Below are positions 12,501 to 24,850 of a stretch of DNA of 64,000 nt, piece after piece (position 1 is the first letter of the stretch; the number at the start of each line of letters is the position of its first letter). A program made the position numbers and the translations under genes. The notes under the pieces were generated by a model, which saw nothing but the letters and a program-made list of their open reading frames with translations, was not told the DNA's origin and ran no database searches. Source of the stretch: Penium margaritaceum (Eukaryota; Streptophyta; Zygnematophyceae; Desmidiales; Peniaceae); NCBI GenBank assembly GCA_023375785.1, contig SZWC01004737.1:63088-127087 (forward strand), written 5' to 3'.

Positions 12501-15500
12501 TGTTAACCCATATGAATATATGTGAATCTTGTTGTCAGTTGTCAGCGTTGACCACATGAAGTGAAATTCTTTGGTCATGGTCAGTGACATATGCATACTT
12601 TGGTTGGTCACTGTGCATGGTAGCCACACTGTGCCACTACCCGTTGAAGGTCTTTGTACTTGCTAATCGATGTATAGTATTCAAAAACCATTGTTTCCTC
12701 CTTTGACCATTTGTGACCTGTATTATGCGTTCTCAAAGTTGAGCACACATAGTGACATTTTTTGGTCATGGTCAGTGGCACATGCCTACTTTGTTTGGTT
12801 ATTTTACATGGTAGCCACACCGTGCCACTACTTATTGAAGGTCCTTGTGCTTGCTAGTTGATACCTGGTTTTCCAAACCACAGTTTCCCCCTCTGACACT
12901 TTGTGACTCGTATTGTGAGTTGTCAACGTTGACCACACACAACAGACTCGTTTGGTCAAAGGCAGTACATATGCCTTCTTTGGTCGGTCATTGGGCATGG
13001 TAACCACGCCGTGCTAGTACTTTCAAGATCGTTGTACTTGCTAGTTAAAAACTAATAATCCGGAACCATTGTTCCCCCCTCTGACCATTTGTGACTTGTG
13101 GTATGGGTTGTGGACGTTGACCACCCATACTGAAATTCTTTGGTCATGGTCAGTGACATATGCCTAGTTTTGTTGTTCGGTGTGCATTGTAGCCACACTG
13201 TGCTACTATGTATTGACGTTATTTGTCTTTCCTAGTCAATACATATGGTTCCCAGACCATTGTCTCTCCCTCTAACCATTTGTGACTCGTGTTATTAGTT
13301 GTGAATGTTGACCAGACAAACTGGACTTCTTCGGTCATAGTCAGTGATGTATGCATCCTTTGGTTGGTCACTGTGCACGCTAGCCACACCGCGCCACTAC
13401 TTGTTGAAGGTCTTTGTAATTGCATGTTGATAACTATTGTTCCAAACCCATTGTTTCCCCCTCTGACCATTTATGACTTGTGTTATGAGTTTTCAACGTT
13501 GACCACACACCGTGAAACTCTTTTGGTCAAGGTTAGTGGCATATGCCTACTTTGGTTTGTCACTGTACATGGTTGCCACACTGTGTCACTACGTACTGAA
13601 GTTCTTTGTGCTTTCTAGTTGATAGCCAGTATTCCCAAACCATTGTTACCTCCTCTGACTATATTTTACTCTTGTTGTGAGTTGTAAACATTGACAACAT
13701 GAAGTGAAATTCTTTGGTCATGGTCAGTGACATATGCATACTTTGGTTGGTCACTGTGCATGGTAGCCACAATGTGCCATTACATATTGAAGTTCTTTGT
13801 ACTTGCTCATCAATAACTAGTATTCACAAACCATTGTTTCCCCCTCTGACCATTTGTGACCCGTGTTATGTGTTGTCAAAGATGACCACACATAGTGACA
13901 TTCTTTAATCATGGTCAGTGACACATGCCTACTTTGGTTGGTCATTGTACATGGTAGCCACACCGTGCCACTACTTATTAAGAGTCCTTGTGCTTGCTAG
14001 ATGATACCTGATGTTCCCAAACCATTGTTTCGCCCTCTGACCATTTGTGACTCTTATTATGAGTTGTCAATATTGACCACACACAGCGGATTTTATTGGT
14101 CAAGGGCGGTACATATGCCTTAAGTCGGTCATTGTGCATGGTAGCCACACCGTGCCACTTCTGATTGAAGGTCGTTGTACTTGCTAGTTTAAAACTAATA
14201 TTCCGAAACCATTTATTCCCCATCTTACCATTTGTGACTCGTGTTATGGGTTGTGAACGATGACCCACCATACTGAAATTCTTTGGACATGGTCAGTGAC
14301 ATATGCCTAGTTTGGTTGTTCGGTGTGCATAGTAGCCACACCGTGCCACTATGTGTTGAAGTTGTTTGTCCTTTCTAGTCAATACATAGGGTTCCCAAAC
14401 CATTGTCTCTCCCTCTGACCATTTGTGACTTGTGTTATGAGTTGTCAATGTTGACCACACATAGTGCACTTCTTTGGTCATAGTCAGTGACGTATGCATC
14501 CTTTGGTTGAACAGCACGCTAGCCACACCATGCCTCTAGTTGTTGAAGGTCTCTGTACTTGCGAGTTGATAACGAGTGTTCTCAACCCATTGTTTCCCCC
14601 TCTGACCATTTGTGACTCGTGTTATGACTTTTCAACATTGAACACACACTGTGAAAATCTTTTGGTCATGGTTAGTGGCATGTGCCTACTTTGGTTTGTC
14701 ACTGTACATGGTTGCCACGCCGTGTCACTACGTATCAAAGATCTTTGTGCTTTCCAGTTGATAGCCAGTATTACCAAACCATTGTTACCCCCTCTGACTA
14801 TATGTGACTCTTGTTGTGAGTTGTCAACGTTGACCACATGAAGTGAAATTCTTTGGTCATGGTCAGTGGCATATGCATACTTTGGTTGGTCACTGTGCAT
14901 GGTAGCCACACTCTGCCACACTTTGTACTTACTAATCAATAACTAGTATGCTCAAACCATTGTTTCCCCCTTTGACCACTTGTGACTCATGTTATGAGTT
15001 GTCAAAGATGACCACACATAGTGAGATTCTTTGGTCATGGTCAGTGACACATGCCTACTTTGGTTGGTCATTGTACATGGCAGCCACACCGTGCCACTAC
15101 TTATTGAAGGTCCCTGTGCTTGCTAGTTGATGCCTGTAGTTCTCAAACCATTGTTCCCCCCCCTAGGCCATTTGTGACTTGTATTATGACTTGTCAATGT
15201 TGACCACACACAACCGATTTTATTGGTCAAAGGCAATACATATGCCTACTTTGGTTGGTCATTGTACATGGTAGCCACACCGTGCTACTACTTATTGAAG
15301 GTCATTGTACTTGCTAGTTGAAAACTAACATTCTAAAACCATTGTTTTCCCCTTTGACCATTTGTGACGCGTGTTATGGGTTGTGAAAGTTGACTACCCG
15401 TACTGAAATTCTTTGGTCATGGTCAGTGACATATGCCTAGTTTGGTTGTTAAGTGTGCATAGTAGCCACACCGTTCCACTATGTATTGAAGTAATTTGTC

Positions 15501-16284
15501 CTTTTCTAGTCGATACATGGGGTTCCCAAACCATTGTCTCTCCCTTTGACCATTTGTGACTCGTGTGATGAGTTGTCAATGTTGACCCCACATAGTGGAC
15601 TTACTTGGACATACTTAGTGACGTATGCATCCTTTGGTTTGTCATTGTGCACGCTAGCCACAACGTGCCACTACTTGTTGAAGGTCTTTGTACTTGCTAG
15701 TTGATGACTAGTGTTCCCAACCCATTGTTTCTGCCTCTGACCATTTGCAACCCGTGTTATGAGTTTTCAAAGTCGACCACACACTGTGAAATTCTTTTGG
15801 TCATGGTTAGTGGCATATGCCTACTTTGGTTTGTCACTGTACATGGTTTCCACGCAATGTCACTACGTACTGAAGGTCTTTGTGCTTTCTAGTTGATAGC
15901 CAGTGTTCTCAGACCATTGTTACCCCCTGTGACTATCTGTGACTTTTGATGTGAGTTGTCAACGTTGACCACATGAAGTGAAATGCTTTGGTCATGGTCA
16001 GTGACATATGCATACTTTGGTTGGTCACTGTGCATGGTAGCCACACTGTGCCACTACATATTGAAGGTCTTTGTACTTGCTAATTGAGAACTAGTATTCA
16101 CAAACCATTGTTTCCCCCTCTGACCATTTGTGACTTGTGTTATGAGCTGTTAAAGTTGACCACGCATAGTGACATCCTTTGGTCATGGTCAGTGACACAT
16201 GCTTTCTTTGGTTGGTCATCATACATGGTAGCCACACCGTGCTACTATTTATTGAAGGTCCCTGTGCTTGCTAGTTGATAGCTG
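6576..16284. repeat. Satellite array, segment 2
   Basis: Resumes exactly where A1 interrupted M2 and runs through about eight HORs to M2 at 16284. M1 units start near 7432, 8580, 9714, 10285, 11432, 12575, 13716, 14856 and 15991, giving steps of about 1135-1148 bp, except one of 571 bp after a deletion. Most inter-monomer junctions carry GTCAACGTTGAC, a perfect 12-bp palindrome, or a one-base variant. No gene is seen in this stretch. The many 60-110-codon open frames are translations of the repeat and end at the same cttgctagttga stop in each monomer. Confidence 0.95.
9903..10092. repeat. Hybrid satellite monomer M2/M5
   Basis: The front half is M2 (acacatgcctac) and the back half is M5 (cttgctagttgataactagtg), and the next unit is M6. 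M3, M4 and the rest are missing, which shortens this HOR to 571 bp. Monomer phase is kept, which points to homologous misalignment between monomer types. Confidence 0.75.
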
Positions 16285-16875
16285 TGTCAGAAAAATGCAA
16301 GGAATGGGGGCAGGAAGAGCAGAAGCAAGCAGAAGCAATTGATTATGCAGGAGCTTGGAAGCAAAGTGACGGAAGCAGAAAGGTGAGTGCAGGCCCATGG
16401 AGTTAGTCGCAGAGCCTTGGGATAGGCGAGGCCTAGGGCTCCGAGGTACGCAGGCGGAGAGGAGAGCGAAGCGAGTGACCCAATGAGGTTGAGCAAAGGA
16501 CCGAAGGTGACAAAGCAAAGAGCTGCGAGGAGAGAGTGGTGGGCAAAAGACGGTAGGAGCAAGCAGAGCGAGAGCACGGCGGCGAAGCCGTAGAACCAGA
16601 GGGAACAGGATGAACACAACTCTTCGGGCTAGCTCGAGGGAATGAACATCCCTGGTATAAAAAGATACAACAGGCCAATTAAGCAATCACCGGCTATTTT
16701 CTGCTAGCCAGACGCGGGTGACAGGTGTCATTCTATTAGGGGATGACTTGACGGTAGGGTTAGAACGGTCGAGTGACTGGAGAGCCGTTGGTCAAGGTGG
16801 CTTAGTCGTTGGACTTGAACCGTTATTGAGACCAAGATTGATATTTTCATCTCTTGTCAAGGCTTCATTCTAACA
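16285..16875 (-). repeat. A2 3' LTR (LTR1 of tandem)
   Basis: 591-bp A-family LTR starting tgtcag and ending ctaaca. It is followed by the polypurine tract (ccccccttg on plus, 16876-16884) in the same way as A1. Confidence 0.9.
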
Positions 16876-17498
16876 CCCCCCTTGAAGCTTGACAAGAGGT
16901 AAGAAGGCAAGGGGAATGGTCGGTAGTAACGCTCCCAGTATTCCACCCCATTAGAGGATGTGGGAGATTGCGGAGTTCGAGGCTGTTCTTTGATGGCTCA
17001 AAGTTCTGCTTCTTCCTCCATTCTCCTGTGATCTCTGATGAATGGTTGCAGCTGAAATCGGCGTTCCTCCAGAAGTTCACTATATGGAGGAGGGTCAAGA
17101 GCGGCCGGCCGGGGGTCTAGGGATTTTTCTCCTGTGTTTGAACAGTAGTCCCTAAGAGCGTGGATAGTCCGGAAGATAGCCTGATGACGATGTGCCACAA
17201 TGATGGGGTTGAACTCGTCGTAAGTGCTCATGTAGAGAAGATCTCGCAGTTGAGTTTGGGCAATGCCATACTCTCGTCTTCCTCGTGCTGTTCTGCGGGC
17301 TTCTCTGCTTCCAATTTTTTGCAGTACGTCAAGGAGGTTATATCCGTATATGTCCAACGTGGCGATTTCACGTCGCAGTTGACGACGCCATCGTTCAAAG
17401 TTGTGACTCCCATCGGGTGTGAATCAAAGTGGAGCAATGTTACCGGTTAGGGAGGTGACTTCATTCTAAAGAAGGATGGTACGTCCTTGCTCTTCCAT
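16857..17498 (-). pseudogene. A2 3'-terminal ORF remnant with PPPY motif
   Basis: Best preserved copy of the A-family 3' ORF: 213 codons from ATG (17498) to the stop at 16857. It keeps a 119-codon open block at 16998-17357 containing IYGYNLLDVLQ, STYDEFNPII, HRHQAIFRTIHALRDYC and LDPPPYSELLEERR. In-frame stops are at 17468-17466 (TAG), one codon block later where A1 reads Cys, and 17000-16998 (TGA where A1 has CGA). A1 and A2 have no net indel against each other across all 213 codons, only substitutions, which argues that the frame once coded for protein. The frame is also open upstream to about 17939. Function unknown; a Gag-like or accessory protein is possible. Confidence 0.5.
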
Positions 17499-19173
17499 AG
17501 AAGTGAAGGAGAGCTGCAGTGGGTAGGATGAAGTGCCAGGAAGAGGACAGTAGGTGCTGATGAGGGAGAAGTCATGACCAGAATCTTGAAGGTGATCAGA
17601 TATTGTAGAATGATGACAACTTACAAATGGCGGTGCGACTGAGCAGATGATGAAGGCGGATGATGGCAGAGGAAGGTGATGGAGAAGTGGGTGCAGAAAC
17701 AAAACCACGTGCGCTGCGGAAGTTTCGGTGTGGTCGCAGGTTGACGCGGAAAGAGCGATGTGACTGGGTGGATCCTTGTGCCGAGCAGATGATGGCGAAG
17801 GAATGCTGAGCGGAGGAGTGGGTGCAGGGGGCCAAACCACGTGTGCTGCTGTGATAGAGGGATAGAATGCGGCAAGGAGAAGGCGGTTGCCAATGCGCCG
17901 CGAGAAATCTGCTACCAGCGTGGGTGCAGGCTGCTGCAAATTGGGCAGTCAGCGCGTGCAGGTCCGTGTGCTGGCCACAGATGCTGTGGATAAGCAAGCA
18001 GAAATGAGTGAAATAGGAGTGGGCGCAGGGGCGAAACAATGTGCGCTACAGAAGTTTCGGCGTTGGCGCAGGTCGTTGTGGAACGGGAGATGCGACCGAG
18101 TGGGTCCTTGTACCCAGCAGAAGATGGAACGATGACGGTGGAAAAGAGGAGATAGTTGCTGGCTGAGTGGGCGCAGGGGTGGAACCACGTGCGCTGATGA
18201 AGAAGGCTGATGCGGAGGTGGCACGGACGATGCAGATGATGATGGGCAGCGCGAGGAAGGCTGATGAGGCTGGGTTGAGGCAGGAGGCTGAGGGGCGAAG
18301 GCAACAGAGGAAGATGAAGATGAAAATGACGCGGAGATGAAGAAGGGGAAGGCTGATGAAGATGAGGGCGTGGCAGAGGCGGAGGATGGAGGTCGCTTCG
18401 GGCATAAGATGGCGAGAAGGGAAGCGGCACAGTAGTGAGTGCGAGTGAGGTGGCCAAGTACTCTACTTCTAGGAGAGTGACGGCTTGTTCCCCAATTGGC
18501 AAGAGACCGACGAGCAGGAAGAGTGGCGGTGTCCGATGTCCTGACAGTGAGAGGATGTTGGCTGCAGCGGTGGAACTCATGCAGCAAGCAGGGACACTGG
18601 TTCACTGATGTCAGGAGAGTGACAACTTGTTCCCCAGTTGGCTCGCAATGGGAGCAGGAAGACTGGTGGTGTCTGATGTCCTCACGGCGAGATTCACACT
18701 GCTGCTGGTGACAACGTGAGAAGGCAGTGCAAGGATGCAGCTCGAGAGGGAGAAAGCAGAGGAGCTTAGGAGGTTGAGGCTGATGTAATTGGGCTGGCTG
18801 ATGATGGGAGTTGAGGAAGACGGAGGCACTTGCGGCGGCTGAGGTGATAAGAGGTAGCACATTGTAGATGGTAGGAAGCTTCTTGGAAGTTGACAATAGG
18901 CGGCGGCTCGGGAGCTGCTTTCAGCTGTTGTGGACGAAAGGTCACCAATTGTCAGCCATGGGCGCAGAATGGGCGCAGGGCTTTCCCAGGATGACGAGAT
19001 GTTTCTTTAGCGCGAGGAGCACTTCAAACAGTACTGCTGATGTCAGCTTCTGATGAAGCGGAGAAGTGCGAAGTGGCGGTGATGGCGGCGGAGGAGTGTA
19101 GATCCGAGAGGGGAAGCAGTGACGGCGGCAGATTGATGACTTGGTCACGGGGCACCAGGTGATGTCGGGTGAT
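17499..19173 (-). repeat. A2 interior: degenerate internal repeats, no recognised gene
   Basis: Same composition and module structure as the A1 interior. Repeated gtgggcgcaggggcgaaac-type modules with CACGTG cores lie near 17700, 17820, 18026 and 18167. A duplicated gagagtgac...ttgttcccca unit lies near 18473 and 18615. Long Ser/Pro-rich frames (for example 17949-18896) overlap others in different frames and have no known domain, so they are not called as genes. Confidence 0.55.
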
Positions 19174-19185
19174 GCTCTAATACCA
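19174..19185 (-). other. A2 primer-binding site (tRNA-iMet 3' end)
   Basis: Reads TGGTATTAGAGC on minus, one change from TGGTATCAGAGC, the complement of the tRNA-iMet 3' end. It abuts the central LTR. Confidence 0.8.
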
Positions 19186-19777
19186 TGTCAGAAGAATGCA
19201 AGGACTGGGGGCGGCAAGGGCAGAAGCAAGCTGAAGCAATGGATCATGCAGGAGATTGGTAGCGAAGTGACGGAAGCAGAAAGGTGAGTGCGGGCCCACG
19301 GAGTAAGTCGTAGAGCCTTGAGAGAGGTGAGGCGCCGGGGCTCCGAGGTAGGCAGGAGAAGAGGAGAACGAAGCAAGTAACGTGATGAGGTTGAGCGAAG
19401 GACCGACAGTGACGAAGCGAAGAGCTACGAGGACAGAGTGGTGGGCAAAAGACGGTAGGAGCGAGCAGAGCGAGAGAACAGCAGTGAAGCCGCAGAACTA
19501 GAGGGAACAAGATGAACAGAACTGTTCTGGTTAGCTCGAGGGAATGAACATCCTTGGTATAAAAATACACAACAGAACAAACAAGCAAAGCAACGGCTTC
19601 TTTCTGCTAGCCGGACGCGGGTGAAAGATGTCAGTTTTTTAGGTGATGACTTGATGGTAGGGTCCGAACTGTCAAGTGACCGGAGAGCCGTTGGTCAAGG
19701 TGGCTCAGTCGTTGGACTTGAAACGTTTTTTAGACCAATATTGATATTTTATCTCTTTTCAAGGCTTCATTATAACA
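19186..19777 (-). repeat. Shared central LTR of the A2/A3 tandem
   Basis: 592-bp LTR flanked by element sequence on both sides: a primer-binding site on its left and a polypurine tract on its right. It is therefore the 5' LTR of A2 and the 3' LTR of A3 at once. No satellite or target-site copy is found next to it. Confidence 0.88.
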
Positions 19778-20398
19778 CCCCCCTTGAAGCTTGACAAGAG
19801 GCAAGAAGACAAGGGGAATGGTCAGTAGTAACGCTCCCAGTATTCCACCCCATTAGAGGATGTGGGAGATTGCGGAGTGCGAGGCCGTTCTTTGATGGCT
19901 CGAGGTTGTGCTTCTTCATCCATTCTCCTGTGATATGTGATGAAGGGTTACAGCTCAAATCGTCGTTCCTCCATAAGTTCACTATATGGAGGAGGGTCAA
20001 GAGCGGCCGGACGGGGGCTGGGGATTCTGCTCCTCTATTTGAATAGTAGTCCCTAAGAGCGTGGATAGTCCGGAAGACAGCCTGATAACGGTGTGCCAGA
20101 ATGATGTGGTGGAACTCGTCATAAGTGCTCATGTAGAGAAGACCTCACAGTTGAGTTTGGCATTGCCATACTCCCGTCTTCCTCGTACTGTTCTGTGGGC
20201 TTCTCTGCTTCCAAGGTTTTGTAGTATGTCAAGGAGGTTCTATCCGTATATATCCAAGGTGGCGATTTCACGTCGCAGTTGACAACGGCATCGTTCCAAG
20301 TTGTGAATCCCATCGGGTGTGAAGCAAAGTGGAGCAATGTTATCGGTTAGGGAGGTGAATTCATTTTAGAGAAGGATAGTACGTCGTTGCTCTTCCAT
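19759..20398 (-). pseudogene. A3 3'-terminal ORF remnant
   Basis: Third copy of the A-family 3' ORF, with its ATG at 20398. It differs from A1 and A2 by small indels that break the frame, for example a missing base in the gagtttgg-cattgcc stretch near 20158. The STYDEFHHII, HRYQAVFRTIHALRDY and PPPYSELMEE blocks can still be read, in more than one frame. Leu to Met in the SEL(L/M)EE motif is a conservative change. Confidence 0.45.
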
Positions 20399-22072
20399 AG
20401 AAGTGGAGGAGAGCTGCAGCGGGGAGGATGGAGTGCCAGGAAGAGGACGGTAGGTACTGATGAGGGAGAAGTTACGACCAGAATCTTGAAGGTGATCACA
20501 CATTGCACAAGGGTGACAACGTAAAAATGGCAGTGCGACTGAGCAGATGATGAAGGCGGATGATGGCGGAGGAAGGCGATGGAGAAGTGGGCGCAGGAGC
20601 GAAACCAGGTGTGCTGCGGAAGTTTCGGCGTGGGCGCAGGTCTTCACGGAAAGAGCGATGCGACCGGGTGGATCCTTGTGTCAAGCAGATGATGGCAAAG
20701 GAATGCTGAGCGGAGGAGTGGGTGCAGGGGCAAAACCACGTGCGGTGCTGTGATACAGGGATAGAATGCGGCAAGGGGAAGGCAGTTGCCAATGCGCCGC
20801 GAGAAATCTATTGCCGGCGTGGGTGCAGGCTGCTGCAAAGCGGGCAGCCAGCGCATGCAGGTCCGTGTGCTGGCCACATATGCTGTGGATAAGCGAGCAT
20901 AGACAAGTAAGTTAGAAGTGGGCGCAGGGGCAAAACCACGTGCGCTACGTAAGTTTTGGCGTGGGCGCAGGTCGTCACGGAACGGGCGATGCGACCGAGC
21001 GGGTCCTTGTGCCGAGCGGACGATGGAACGATGACGGTGGAAAAGAGGAGACAGGTGCTGGCTGAGTGGGCGCAGGGGTGGAACCACGTGCGCTGATAAA
21101 GAAGGCTGATGCGGAGCTGGCGCGGACGATGCAGATGATGATGGGCAGCGCAAGGAAGGCTGATGAGGCTTGGTTGAAGAAGGAGGACGAGGGGCGAAGG
21201 CAACAGAGGAAGATGAAGATGAAGATGACGCGGAGATGAAGAAGGGGAAGGCTGATGACGATGAGGGCGTGGCGGAGGCGGAGGATGGATGTCGCGTCAG
21301 GCAGAAGATGGCGAGAAGGGAGGCGGCGCAGTAGTGAGCGCGAGTGAGGCGGCCAAGTACTCTACTTCCAGGAGAGTGACGGATTGTTCCCCAGTTGGCA
21401 AGAGACCGACGGGCAGGAAGACTTGCAGTGTCCAATGTCCTGACGGTGAAAGGAAGTTGGCTATAGCGGTCGAAGTCATGCGGCAAGCAGGGACACAAGT
21501 TCGCTGATGTTAGGAGAGTGACGGCTTGTTCCCCAGTTGGCTCGCAATGGGAGCAAGAAAACTAGTGGTATCCGATGTCCTCACGGCGAGAGTTACGCTA
21601 CTGCTGCCAACAACGTGAGAAGGCAGTGCAAGGATGCGGCTCGAGAGGGAGAAAGCAGAGGAGCTGAGGAGGCTGAGGCTAATGCAATAGGGCCGGCTGA
21701 TGAGGGGAGGTGAGGAAGACGGAGGCACTTGCAGTGGCTGAGGTGACAAGAGGTAGCAGATTGTGGATGGCAGGAAGCTTCTTGGAAGTTGACAATAGGC
21801 GGAGCTTTGGGAGCTGCTTTCCGCTGTTGTGAACGACAGGTCACCAATTGTCGGCCACGGGCGCAGAATCAGCATATGGCTTTCCCAGGATGACGAGACG
21901 TTTCTTTAACGCGAGGAGCACTTCAAGCGGTACTGCTGATGTCAGCTGCTGACAAAGCGGAGAAGTGCGAAGTGGCAGTGATGGCGGCGGAGGAGTGTAG
22001 ATCCGAGAGGGGAAGCAGTAATGGCGGCAGATTGATGACTTGGTCACGGGACACCAGGTGATGTCCCCTGAT
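20399..22072 (-). repeat. A3 interior: degenerate internal repeats, no recognised gene
   Basis: Nearly co-linear with the A2 interior. Modules containing gtgggcgcagg and cacgtgcgct recur near 20588, 20720, 20917 and 21068. The gagagtgacgg...ttgttccccag unit occurs near 21374 and 21511. A 284-codon Ser/Pro-rich open frame (20644-21498) has no recognisable domain. Confidence 0.55.
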
Positions 22073-22084
22073 GCTCTGACACCA
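22073..22084 (-). other. A3 primer-binding site (tRNA-iMet 3' end)
   Basis: Reads TGGTGTCAGAGC on minus, one change from the tRNA-iMet complement TGGTATCAGAGC. It directly abuts LTR3. Confidence 0.8.
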
Positions 22085-22677
22085 TGTCAGAAGAATGCAA
22101 GGAATGGGTGCAGTAAGAGCAAAAGAAAGCAGAATCAATGGATCATGCAGGAGATTGGTAGCAAAGTGACGGAAGTAGAAAGGTGAGTGCGGGCCCATGA
22201 AGTAAGTTGTAGAGCAATGAGAGAGGTGAGGCGCCGGAGCTCCGAGGTAGGCAGGAGGAGAGGAGAGCGAAGCAAGTGACATGATGAGGTTGATCAAGGG
22301 ACCGAAGGTGACGAAGCGAAGAGCTGTGAGGAGAGAGTGGTGGGTAAAAGACTGTAGGAGCGAGAAGAACGAGAGCACAGCGGCGAAGCCGCGGAACCAA
22401 AGGGAACAGGATGAACATAAGTGTTCCGGTTAGCTTGAGGGAATGAACATCCTTGGTATAAAAAGACACAACAGGACAAACAAGCAGAGCAATGGCTTCT
22501 TTCCACTAGCCGGACGCAAGTGACAGATGTCACCTAATTAGGGGATGACTTGACGGTACGGTCCAAACGGTTGAGTGACGGGAGAGCCGTTGGTCAAGGT
22601 GGCTCAATCGTTGGACTTGAACTGTTATTGAGACCAAGATTGATAATTTCATCTATTGTCAAGGCTTCATTATAACA
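22085..22677 (-). repeat. A3 5' LTR (LTR3 of tandem)
   Basis: 593-bp A-family LTR starting tgtcagaag and ending ataaca. It is followed by ACCTG (22678-22682) and the continuation of M2 satellite. Confidence 0.9.
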
Positions 22678-24657
22678 ACCTGGTGTTCCAAAGCCATCGT
22701 TCTCCCGTCTCACCATTTGTGACAAATATCATGAGTTGTCAATGTTGACCGCACACAGTGGATTTCATTGGTCAAAGGGAGTACATATGCCTACTTTGGT
22801 CGGTCATTGTGCATGGTAGCCACACCGTGCTACTACTTATTGAAGGTCGTTGTACTTGCTACTTGGAAACTAATATTCCGAAACCAATGTTTCCCCCCTT
22901 TGACCATTTGTGACTCGTGTTATGGGTTGTGAATGTTGACCACCCCTACTAAAATTATTTGGTCATGGTCAGTGACATATGCCTAGTTTGGTTGTTTGGT
23001 GTGCATACTAGCCACACTGTATCACTGCGTATTGAAGTTCTTTGTCCTTTCTAGTCGATACATAGGGTTCCCAGACCATTGTCTTTCATTCTGACCATTT
23101 GTGGCTCGTGTTATGAGTTATCAATGTTGACCACACCTAGTGGATTTCTTAGGTCATAGTTAGTGACATATGCATCCTTTGGTTGGTCACTGTGCACGCT
23201 GGCCACACCGTGCCACTACTTGTTGAAGGTCTTTGTACTTGCTAATTGATAACTAGTGTACCCAACCCATAGTTTCCCCCTCTGATAAATTGTGACTCGT
23301 GTTATGAGTTTTCAACGTTGACCACGCACTGTGAAGTTCTTCTGGTCATGGTCACTGGTATATGCATACTTTGGTTTGTCACTGTACATGGTTGCCACGC
23401 CATGTCACTACGCACTTAATGTCTTTGTGCTTTCTAGTTGATAGCCACTATTCCCAAACCATTGTTTCCCCCTCTGACTATCTGTGACTCTTGTTGTGAG
23501 TTGTCAACGTTGACCACGTTAAGTGAAATTCTTTGGTCATGGTCAGTGACATATACATACTTTGGTTCGTCACTGTGCATGGTAGCCACATAGTGCCACT
23601 ACATATTTAATCTCTTTGTACCTGCTAATCAATGAATAGTATTAAAAAACCATTATTCCTCCCTCTGACCATTTGTGACTCGTGTTATGAGTTGTCAAAG
23701 TTGACCACATATAGAAACGTTCTTTGGTCATGGACAGGGACAAATGCCTACTTTGGTTCGTCATTGTACATGGTAGTCACACCGTGCCACTACTTTTTAA
23801 AGGTCCCTGTGCTTGCTAGTTGATACCTGGTGTTCCCAAACCATTGTTTCCCCCTCTGATCATATGTGACTCGTATTCAGAGTTGTCAAAGTTGACCACA
23901 CAGAGCGGATTTCTTTGTTCAAAGGCAATACATATGCCTACTTTGGTCGGTCATTGTGCATGGTAGCCACACCATGCTACTACTTATACTCCGACTGATA
24001 TTCTGAAACCATTGTTTCCCCCTTTGACCATGTGTGACTGGTGTTATGGGTTGTGAACGTTGACCACCCATTCTGAAATTCTTTGGTCATGGTCAGTGAC
24101 ATATGCCTAGTTTGGTTATTCAGTGTGCATAGTACCCAACCGTGCCATTCCATATTGAAGTTCTTGGTCCTTTCTAGTCAATGCACACGGTTCCCAAACC
24201 ATTGTCGCTCCCTCTGACCATTTTTGACTCATGTTATGAGTTGTCAACGTTGACCACACATAGTGGATTTCTATGGTCATAGTCAGTAATGTATGCATCC
24301 TTTGGTTGGTCACTGTGCACGCTAGCCACACTGTGCCTCTACTTATTGAAGGTGTTTGTACTTGCTAGTTGATGACTAGTGCTCCCAATCCATTGTTTCC
24401 CCCTCTGACCATTTGTGACTCGTCTAAAGAGGTTTCAACATTGACCACACACTGTAAAATTCTTTTCGTCATGGTTAGTGGCATATGCCTACTTTGGTTT
24501 GACATTGTACATGGTTTCCACGCCGTGTCATACGTACGCAAGGTCTTTATGCTTTCTAGTTGATAGCCAGTGTTCCCAAACCATTGTTACCCCCCTCGGA
24601 CTATCTGAGACTCTTGTTGTGAGTTGTCAACGTTGACCACATGAAGTGAAATTCTTC

Positions 24658-24850
24658 GGTCATGGTTAGTGAAATATGCATACTTTGGTTGGTCACTGTG
24701 CATGGTAGCCACATTGTGTCACTACATAATGAAGGTATTTGTACTGTCTTATTTATAACCAGTATTCACAAACCATTGTTTCCCATTCTGAGCATTTGTG
24801 ACTTGTATAATGAGTTGTCGATGTTGACCACACACAGCGGATTTCTTTGG
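24658..24850. repeat. Hybrid satellite monomer M1/M2
   Basis: M1 front, then an M2 tail with cacacacagcgg, followed directly by M3. The joint lies within the conserved accattgtttccc block. One monomer is lost. Confidence 0.7.

Larger units (their letters stand above)
16285..22677 (-). mobile_element. A2/A3: tandem LTR element (LTR-interior-LTR-interior-LTR)
   Basis: Two A-family interiors (16876-19185 and 19778-22084, each about 2.31 kb) share one central LTR. The order on the plus strand is LTR 16285-16875, interior, LTR 19186-19777, interior, LTR 22085-22677. Only the outer ends have satellite flanks and a target-site copy (AGCTG at 16280-16284, ACCTG at 22678-22682, one mismatch). The insertion point in the M2 monomer is the same as for A1. 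The structure fits recombination between the LTRs of two copies (sister or circular) or integration of a dimer. Neither interior encodes a recognisable polymerase or integrase. Confidence 0.88.
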
